Assembly (NCBI GenBank): GCA_002450755.1
Contig: DKAI01000061.1
Coordinates: 1 to 11,655, forward strand
Origin: Deltaproteobacteria bacterium UBA6930
GTDB lineage: Bacteria > Myxococcota_A > UBA9160 > UBA6930
Reading direction: 5' to 3'
DNA length: 11,655 nucleotides
The position numbers were made by a program, and so were the translations under genes. A model generated the notes under the pieces. That model did not search any database and was not told where the DNA came from. It worked only from the letters and a program-made list of their open reading frames with translations. Shown here in pieces: positions 6,697 to 11,655 of the stretch (its first letter is position 1; each line of letters opens with the position of its first letter).

Positions 6697-7791
6697 GTGA
6701 GTGAAAAACTAAATAGAATTTCCAAAACTACTGGAAATTTTCTGGAAGACTTTCGTCCCGGTCAGCACTTTCGCCATAAAGGCGGGAAGACGATTACCGA
6801 AGGTATATTTACGACCTTCACTGAATATACGATGACGACAAATCCGCTCTCTAAAAATTCACGCTATGCGCAGGCGTTGGGTTTTAGGGATCTAGTCTGC
6901 CCTCCTGGCCTCGTGATGTTGGTTGCATTTAGTCAGACCGTCGAAGATATTTCAGAAAATGCTAGAGCAAATCTCGAGTACATCAACATGAGGTTCGGTT
7001 CGCCAGTTTATATAGGCGATACTATAGAAGTAGAAACAAAAGTCCTCGGCGTACGTCCCTCCAAAAGTCGACCTAACCTGGGAATCGTTCATGTTCAGTC
7101 GACCGCTTGTAAAAATATCGGTGACCATGATGAGGCTATCGTCGCGACCTGGGAACGCAAAGTACAAGTTTATAAAAATTTAGAGCATGCAGAGGTTCAT
7201 CCTGGTCAAATAGATGGTGACACTATCGAATGCGAACCATCACTCCCTGCCTACAGTGAGTCTATAAAGCGATCTAACATCTCACATCTCACAAATAGAG
7301 ATAGCTATTTCGAAGATTTTGAGCCTGGGACACTAATAGAGCACTCCCGTGGCCGGGTGGTTACAGACGAACACATTCATATGACGGCGATTCTCGACAA
7401 CACAAGCCAGGTCCATTGCAACAAACATATGATCGAGAAAAATCCAGAGCAATACGTTGGAGGGAAGTTAATAATTTATGGAGGAATCCCATTTGTTCTT
7501 TGTCTTGGCCTCTCCTGTCCTGATATCGGAGATAATGCCATCGGAGACTTGATCTATAAGACAGGAAGTCATTCCGCACCCCTTTTCTCGGGTGAAACCG
7601 TCTATGCCGAGACTGAAATTCTTTCAAAAAAAGACTTCCTTGGTCGCCCTGATCTCGGTGTTGTGGAAACGCGACTTAAGGGCCACAAATTCGAACGTGA
7701 CCAGGCCAAAATGGACGAATGGAATAAAACTCAAATTTTTTCCTTGGACAGGGATCTAATACTTAAAAAAAGATCTCACTATTTAGAATAA
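6697..7791 (+). CDS. mch: Double-hotdog MaoC-family hydratase, 2-methylfumaryl-CoA (mesaconyl-C1-CoA) hydratase-like
   Basis: Mch reversibly hydrates 2-methylfumaryl-CoA to (2R,3S)-beta-methylmalyl-CoA in the ethylmalonyl-CoA pathway, the 3-hydroxypropionate bicycle and the methylaspartate cycle. 364 residues agree with Mch (about 340-360) and exceed itaconyl-CoA or mesaconyl-C4-CoA hydratases (about 270-280). Two hotdog repeats are visible. Each opens with an EDFxPG segment (17-22 and 206-211) followed by an RGRVVTDEHI-type helix start (218-227) or KGGKTITEG (28-36). The repeat-1 domain ends with a motif GSPVYIGDTIEVETKVLGVR at 101-120 that is echoed by APLFSGETVYAETEILSKKD at 294-313. GTG at 6697 follows AGAGGAG (6684-6690) with 6-base spacing. 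The lyase that would use its product lies 2.1 kb away on the same strand. Family assignment is firm; exact substrate is inferred from length and neighbourhood. Confidence 0.8.
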   Translation: MSEKLNRISKTTGNFLEDFRPGQHFRHKGGKTITEGIFTTFTEYTMTTNPLSKNSRYAQALGFRDLVCPPGLVMLVAFSQTVEDISENARANLEYINMRFGSPVYIGDTIEVETKVLGVRPSKSRPNLGIVHVQSTACKNIGDHDEAIVATWERKVQVYKNLEHAEVHPGQIDGDTIECEPSLPAYSESIKRSNISHLTNRDSYFEDFEPGTLIEHSRGRVVTDEHIHMTAILDNTSQVHCNKHMIEKNPEQYVGGKLIIYGGIPFVLCLGLSCPDIGDNAIGDLIYKTGSHSAPLFSGETVYAETEILSKKDFLGRPDLGVVETRLKGHKFERDQAKMDEWNKTQIFSLDRDLILKKRSHYLE

Positions 7792-7800
7792 GATACGCGC

Positions 7801-8778
7801 TCAGATCTCACGAAGATGAGAAGAGTTACAATGCGAGTCCACCATGCGTCTGAGGTCCTGCGCTTGTTCAACAGTCCGCAGAGTGAAACGATAAAGGTCG
7901 CCCGGTTTTGATTGTCCTAACTTCCAAAATGCCCCACTCGGAACAGTATAGGGACAAATAAAACCCCCCATGCTTGGGGCATCGTTGACTAAAATGATTG
8001 GCGTTTGACCTCCCAAATTTATTCCACCGAGTGGATACCCCTGATCGAGAATGTTCGAGGGCTCCGAACCGTGTTCCGGTCCTTTGTCCACCGCCTTTTC
8101 GGTAAAGGTCCAGTCCGGACCTTCTAGCCGATAACCAGTTCGGCCACTTTGGGAAGAAAGCTTCCAATCGATCGATAAAAACCTTTCATGTGCCGCATCA
8201 TCTATCCAATCATCGTTTGGTCCAGCCACAACCTCAATCGCCCACCGACGATCAGAAGAGATGGGTGGACGGTGTTCCTCTAAAACTGTCCAGCCAGGTT
8301 CTCCTCTTTGGGCACCAATTGGCAGCTTTTGACCTACCGACAATGCCTGTCCGTCAAACCCTCCTATCCCCGCTCCAAAAAAAGTCGACGCGGATCCAAG
8401 CAATTGTGGTGCACTAAAACCTCCGGAAACAGCGAGATAAGCTCGCGCTCCTTGCTTCGCAATTCCGATCTGCAATTTCTGACCAGCCTTCACATGAAAA
8501 CTGGTCCATTGCTCAACCAACTGACCGTCCAACTTGACGTCTAATTCGGCGCCCGTAACAGCAGCAATGGAATCGACATCAAATCGTAAAGTTGGGCCCA
8601 TCAATTGAATCTCAAGCCCCGAGGTTCCTTCCTGATTTCCAACTAAGAGATTCGCGAGGCGAAAAGACCAAGAGTCCATCGGTCCCGATGGAGGAAAACC
8701 TTGATTCCAGTACCCTACACGTCCGGGATAATCCTGAACACATGTCTGTGCTCCAGGTTTTTCAACACTAATAGTCAC
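7801..8778 (-). CDS. pxpC: 5-oxoprolinase subunit C family protein (KipA/allophanate hydrolase subunit 2-like carboxyltransferase domain)
   Basis: In PxpABC this subunit, with PxpB, phosphorylates and opens 5-oxoproline to glutamate using ATP; related domains occur in urea amidolyase. From the GTG at 8778 it has 325 residues, a normal PxpC length. Seen: KPGAQTCVQDYPGRVGY at 7-23, SGPMD at 31-35, RLANLLVGN at 40-48, YLAVSGG at 114-120, RTGYRLEGP at 213-221 and GGQTPIILVNDAPSMGGF at 256-273, all family hallmarks. The frame stays open to a TTG at 8823, but that would overlap pxpB by 37 bases and add residues that homologues lack. GTG 8778 is preferred because AGGAG (8784-8788) lies 5 bases ahead and overlaps the pxpB stop codon, indicating translational coupling. 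The gene ends 9 bases from the convergent Mch-like gene. Confidence 0.88.
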   Translation of the reverse strand: MTISVEKPGAQTCVQDYPGRVGYWNQGFPPSGPMDSWSFRLANLLVGNQEGTSGLEIQLMGPTLRFDVDSIAAVTGAELDVKLDGQLVEQWTSFHVKAGQKLQIGIAKQGARAYLAVSGGFSAPQLLGSASTFFGAGIGGFDGQALSVGQKLPIGAQRGEPGWTVLEEHRPPISSDRRWAIEVVAGPNDDWIDDAAHERFLSIDWKLSSQSGRTGYRLEGPDWTFTEKAVDKGPEHGSEPSNILDQGYPLGGINLGGQTPIILVNDAPSMGGFICPYTVPSGAFWKLGQSKPGDLYRFTLRTVEQAQDLRRMVDSHCNSSHLREI

Positions 8779-8786
8779 ATCAGCTC

Positions 8787-9653
8787 CTAAAACCGTTCCG
8801 TTGCATCGATAGTCGAAACCCAACTTTTGTACTGACGAAGAGAGAACTTTTGATATTCAGCTACGTTGTAGACGTACGTACCTTCTGAAATGCGCGCCTC
8901 AACCTCTTTAAATTGATCGAGATCAACTGGGACATACCTGTTGCGGTCACCTGCCCTGAAGAGAACAACTTCTCCTCCAAAGACATCGTATCTAGACTGC
9001 GTATCCCAAATAGGTACTGGAGTCCGCCCGAAAATCTGATAACCGCCAGGAGTAGCGGCCGGATAAATGCACGTGCAAGCTCCTCCCATTCCAACCGCTC
9101 CTTGGGGAGTTTGGGTCCGCGGGGGGTTGTATTTTGGAGCCGTTAGCCTTGATCGTGGATCGAGAGGCATTGTAAACGCTACGCCTGGGTAAAAACCCAA
9201 AGCGGCGACCCAGTATTCAGTCGCCGAATGAACGCGCACCAGTTGATTAGCATCTTCGAGGCCGTTTATCCGAGCAACGAAGTCAGCGTCGTATTCTTTT
9301 TCCACCACGTTTTTGCAGTAGTCTCGAATGCATTCTTCAGTCCAGGGATCAAGATACATTGTCTCGAAAGTAAAAAGTCTGCTTTCAACTTCAATATCAT
9401 CTACTGAACCCAAATTAGAGTGCACCGCGCGAAGTTCTCGACATAAATCCGAGTAGCTTACCTTGTCAGGATCATAGTGAACTAATAGGGTCGCAAAACA
9501 AGGAGCCGTTTCTATAACCCCCTTCATACCACTTTCATCTATCGCACGCGCGAGGCCTTGCGCCAGAAAATTCAATTCCAGGGTCATTTCATTCCCCAGT
9601 TCAACCAGCAAGTAGCGGTCGCCACCAGGCAAGTAACGAGGTTCTTCGTACAA
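8787..9653 (-). CDS. pxpB: 5-oxoprolinase subunit B family protein (KipI/allophanate hydrolase subunit 1-like), extended form
   Basis: Partner of PxpC in ATP-dependent 5-oxoproline hydrolysis or a related carboxyltransferase-type reaction. From the TTG at 9653 it has 288 residues, longer than Escherichia coli PxpB (218). Seen: HSATEYWVAALGFYPGVAF at 142-160, matching the family HSxxEYxVxFLGFxPGFPY, and the QGAVGMGG...CIYPAATPGG...IFGRTP region at 184-212. Two cysteines (193, 195) sit in the usually glycine/glutamine-rich GGxxTGIYP position. A C-terminal extension of about 45 residues follows the usual end GDxxRYVPV and is rich in charged and aromatic residues. The frame is open upstream to TTG 9704, but GGAAGGAG (9659-9666) with a 5-base gap singles out 9653, and the protein then begins where homologues do. 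PxpA is not in the window, so the substrate is not proven. Confidence 0.85.
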   Translation of the reverse strand: MYEEPRYLPGGDRYLLVELGNEMTLELNFLAQGLARAIDESGMKGVIETAPCFATLLVHYDPDKVSYSDLCRELRAVHSNLGSVDDIEVESRLFTFETMYLDPWTEECIRDYCKNVVEKEYDADFVARINGLEDANQLVRVHSATEYWVAALGFYPGVAFTMPLDPRSRLTAPKYNPPRTQTPQGAVGMGGACTCIYPAATPGGYQIFGRTPVPIWDTQSRYDVFGGEVVLFRAGDRNRYVPVDLDQFKEVEARISEGTYVYNVAEYQKFSLRQYKSWVSTIDATERF

Positions 9654-9658
9654 TACAA

Positions 9659-9666
9659 CTCCTTCC
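9659..9666 (-). promoter_or_regulatory. Shine-Dalgarno site deciding the pxpB start
   Basis: GGAAGGAG on the minus strand, 5 bases before TTG 9653-9651. The upstream alternative TTG (9704-9702) has no such site. A TATACC sequence just upstream of this site could be a -10, which would put the transcript start downstream of the longer start and also exclude it. Confidence 0.7.
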
Positions 9667-9800
9667 AATAGGTATATTGTGGACCGAACGGAGCCGAGAC
9701 TCAAGTATCACGAGCCCGAGATACTTTCATTTACCTCTGCCGAGATGAAAAAGGTGCATTAGCAGCGTTTGACACGGATTTATCCCTCCAAGACCGGAGC

Positions 9801-9812
9801 AAAAGCGCTTTT
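9801..9812. repeat. 12-bp perfect palindrome, possible operator
   Basis: AAAAGCGCTTTT is self-complementary over 12 bases in the 276-base divergent intergenic region (9654-9929) between pxpB and the lyase gene. It lies about 55 bases upstream of the candidate lyase promoter and about 150 bases upstream of pxpB. A dimeric regulator site is possible; a chance palindrome cannot be excluded. Nothing else coding is seen in this gap. Confidence 0.35.
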
Positions 9813-9866
9813 CCTTATTCCAATTCCCCTCTGCAGGGATCAGTTAGAGAAGGTTAATAGCTAGGG

Positions 9867-9895
9867 TTGGTCCATTCATCGGTTACGCCTATATA
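9867..9895 (+). promoter_or_regulatory. Candidate sigma-70-type promoter of the lyase gene
   Basis: TTGGTC (9867-9872), 17-base spacer, TATATA (9890-9895). The expected start is near 9902, giving a leader of about 28 bases that carries AGGAG at 9920-9924. Spacing is ideal and both hexamers are fair matches. Confidence 0.5.
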
Positions 9896-9929
9896 TTAGA
9901 GTCCAAACGCAAAGCAGATAGGAGATTAG

Positions 9930-10832
9930 ATGGTCAATCAGCAAACCGTACGACCAAGGCGAAGCGTCCTTTATATGCCAGGCGCTAATGAACGCGCCTT
10001 GGAAAAAGCCAAAGGTATTCCCGCCGATTCGCTTATCCTCGACCTAGAAGACTCCGTTGCTCCCGACTTGAAAGTTGAAGCGCGAAAGCGTGTCTGCACA
10101 GCGATTCAGAAAGGTGGATACGGATCTAGGGAGCTCGTGATACGGATCAATGGCCTGGATACTCCTTGGGGTGAGGCTGATTTTGAATCTGCAATAAAGG
10201 TAGAACCAGACGCTATTTTAGTCCCAAAAGTTTCCAGCCCCAACGACGTCAGGAATCTAAACCAAATATTCAAGAGCTCCGGTGCTGAGTCCAAAATCGC
10301 ACTCTGGGTAATGCTAGAAACACCGAAGGCTATCCTCTCAGTATTACAGATTGCCGAAGTTTCGATGGATCGCGAGAACCGACTAGCTAATTTCATCATG
10401 GGCACCAATGATCTTGCTAAGGACATGCAATTAATTCAAACTGAGGATAGAACTCCGCTTCTCACAAGTTTATCTTTATGCATACTTGCTGCTCGTGCTT
10501 TCGGGATAGGCATCACTGACGGCGTCTACAACGATTTAAAGAATCTCGAAGGATTCTCATCTTCAGTCCGACAAAGTCGAGAGCTGGGATTTGACGGGAA
10601 AACTTTAATCCACCCAGGACAGGTCGGTCCGTGTAATGAAGAATTCTCTCCTCTACCTGAGGAAGTTCGAGCGGCGGAAGAAATTGTCTCCGCCTTCGAG
10701 TTGCCAGAAAACAAGAACAAAGGTGTGATTACTGTTAACGGTAAAATGGTTGAACTTCTTCATGCAGAAATCGCGCGTAGGACCGTATCTATTGCCGAGT
10801 CTATCGCGGCAATGAAATTAAATTCCAAATAA
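9930..10832 (+). CDS. CitE-like beta-methylmalyl-CoA/L-malyl-CoA lyase (HpcH/HpaI aldolase family)
   Basis: Predicted TIM-barrel lyase cleaving beta-methylmalyl-CoA to glyoxylate and propionyl-CoA, or malyl-CoA to glyoxylate and acetyl-CoA. 300 residues fit CitE-like and Mcl enzymes. Seen: RRSVLYMPGANERALEKA at 10-27, LDLEDSVAP at 37-45, RINGL at 72-76 with substrate-binding Arg72, ILVPKV at 96-101, MLETPKA at 128-134 with metal ligand Glu130, GTNDLAKDM at 158-166 with Asp161, and GKTLIHPGQV at 223-232. All active-site positions are intact. ATG 9930 follows AGGAG with a 5-base gap. Citramalyl-CoA lyase of itaconate degradation is the main alternative, since CitE-like lyases share these motifs. 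The Mch-like gene upstream favours beta-methylmalyl-CoA. It is convergent with nadA, 25 bases apart. Confidence 0.85.
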   Translation: MVNQQTVRPRRSVLYMPGANERALEKAKGIPADSLILDLEDSVAPDLKVEARKRVCTAIQKGGYGSRELVIRINGLDTPWGEADFESAIKVEPDAILVPKVSSPNDVRNLNQIFKSSGAESKIALWVMLETPKAILSVLQIAEVSMDRENRLANFIMGTNDLAKDMQLIQTEDRTPLLTSLSLCILAARAFGIGITDGVYNDLKNLEGFSSSVRQSRELGFDGKTLIHPGQVGPCNEEFSPLPEEVRAAEEIVSAFELPENKNKGVITVNGKMVELLHAEIARRTVSIAESIAAMKLNSK

Positions 10833-10857
10833 ACTCCTCGAAGAATCTCGGAGCCTG

Positions 10858-11655
10858 CTATTTCGAAAGCTCTAACATGAGTTCGATTGGTCGAAGGGCT
10901 TGCAATCTAAGTTCTTCCTGCACTGTCACTTGGGGCGATAGATCGCGGAGGCAAAGGTAAAGTTTTTCTAAATTATTCAAGCGCATATATGGACACTGGT
11001 TACACGAACAGGTTTCGTCCATGCCAGGGGCCTGAAGAATTGTTTTCCTTCTTCCCTTAACGCTAAGCTCCTTCTCAATTTGATGAAATACCCCGTCCTC
11101 AGTTGCGATAATTAGAACCTCTTCCTCGCAGTCAACTGCCTCCCGAATAATTCCCGTAGTCGAAGCGATAAAATCGGACTGTGCAAGAACCGAATCATCG
11201 CATTCTGGGTGAGACAAAACTCTAGCTCCCGGATTTCGAATCTTCAGAGTTGCCAGGCCTTTCGCACTGAATTGTTCGTGGACAATGCATGCGCCTGGCC
11301 ACAGAATCATATCTGTTCGATCAGCCTTTTTTGATACCCAACGTCCCAAGTGTCGATCCGGTGCGAAAATAATTCTTTCGCCCTCTAGGTACTCAATCAT
11401 TTTCACAGCATTACTCGAAGTGCAAATTAGGTCCGACAGAGCTTTAATCTCAGCCGTGGTATTGATATAAGAGACGACTTTGGACCCTGGATGGGAAGCA
11501 ATGAAAGCCTTAAATTTTTCTGGCTTACAACCGTCGGCCAAGGAGCAACCCGCTTCGAGATCAGGCACAACGACCGTACTTTTCGGGTTTAGAATCTTGG
11601 CTGTTTCCGCCATGAAGTGCACACCACAAAATGCGATGACTTCACGATCAACCTC
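10858..11655 (-). CDS. nadA: Quinolinate synthase NadA, N-terminus beyond window
   Basis: NadA is a 4Fe-4S enzyme that condenses iminoaspartate with dihydroxyacetone phosphate to quinolinate in de novo NAD synthesis. 265 codons are visible. The frame continues past base 11655; a GTG at 11622 is internal, because the sequence before it (DREVIAFCG) is conserved NadA. Numbering from the window edge, the three cluster cysteines are Cys10 in FCGVHFMAE, Cys123 in PGACIVHE and Cys221 in CNQCPYMRLNNLEKLYLC, the last near two extra cysteines at 216 and 218. SYINTTAEIKALSDLICTSS (62-81) and FAPDRHLGRW (97-106) are further family marks. Roughly the first 80-100 residues are missing. No nadB or nadC is in the window. 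It is convergent with the lyase gene and probably functionally unrelated to it. Confidence 0.96.
   Translation of the reverse strand, partial: EVDREVIAFCGVHFMAETAKILNPKSTVVVPDLEAGCSLADGCKPEKFKAFIASHPGSKVVSYINTTAEIKALSDLICTSSNAVKMIEYLEGERIIFAPDRHLGRWVSKKADRTDMILWPGACIVHEQFSAKGLATLKIRNPGARVLSHPECDDSVLAQSDFIASTTGIIREAVDCEEEVLIIATEDGVFHQIEKELSVKGRRKTILQAPGMDETCSCNQCPYMRLNNLEKLYLCLRDLSPQVTVQEELRLQALRPIELMLELSK

Noticed and set aside
8779..8823. Longer pxpC start at TTG 8823
   Set aside because: It would overlap pxpB by 37 bases and add residues absent from homologues; GTG 8778 has AGGAG at 5 bases.
9654..9704. Longer pxpB start at TTG 9704
   Set aside because: No Shine-Dalgarno site; TTG 9653 has GGAAGGAG at 5 bases and gives a family-like N-terminus.
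10833..10857. Terminator between the lyase gene and nadA
   Set aside because: The CTCC...GGAG arms pair for only four outer bases, with mismatches inside and no T-run, so a hairpin terminator is not supported.
1..11655. CRISPR array, tRNA, rRNA, insertion sequence or phage genes
   Set aside because: No regularly spaced repeats, cloverleaf-type sequence, transposase motif or flanking inverted repeats were seen.

Overview
The window looks like chromosomal DNA of an uncultured free-living bacterium. It is gene-dense, moderately AT-leaning, carries purine-rich Shine-Dalgarno sites, and starts more than half of its genes at GTG or TTG. No rRNA, tRNA, CRISPR array, transposase or phage gene is visible. 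The phylum cannot be fixed from sequence alone. Flavoprotein-free CoA-ester metabolism dominates, and the acyl-CoA synthetase is of the FadD19/FadD3 type familiar from actinobacteria but not restricted to them.

Layout. (1) Bases 1-2913, minus strand: an apparent three-gene operon of a small squalene-cyclase-fold hypothetical protein, a FadD-like acyl-CoA synthetase and an enoyl-CoA hydratase cut by the window edge. This is an acyl activation and beta-oxidation unit. (2) Bases 3009-4844, plus strand: a remnant of a DUF255 (YyaL/SPATA20) protein that has kept only its two ends, coupled by a stop/start overlap to tungstate-type ABC transporter genes tupB and tupC. No tupA is present. (3) Bases 4845-5107: an AT-rich gap without a convincing gene. 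(4) Bases 5108-5812, minus: a dienelactone-hydrolase-family protein, divergent from (5) an inositol-monophosphatase/CysQ-like phosphatase (5862-6647), which is followed on the same strand by a double-hotdog MaoC protein resembling 2-methylfumaryl-CoA (mesaconyl-C1-CoA) hydratase Mch (6697-7791). (6) Bases 7801-9653, minus: pxpC and pxpB, the two carboxyltransferase-like subunits of a 5-oxoprolinase-type enzyme. (7) Bases 9930-10832, plus: a CitE-like beta-methylmalyl-CoA/malyl-CoA lyase. (8) Bases 10858-11655, minus: quinolinate synthase NadA, truncated by the window edge.

The most coherent biological story is in 6697-10832. Mch and the lyase catalyse consecutive steps (mesaconyl-C1-CoA to beta-methylmalyl-CoA to propionyl-CoA plus glyoxylate), and a 5-oxoprolinase-like pair lies between them. 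If that pair yields glutamate, the cluster could feed a methylaspartate-type route; this is inference and needs the flanking genes. The oddest object is the DUF255 remnant: an in-frame deletion of most of the protein that leaves an open frame running into tupB.
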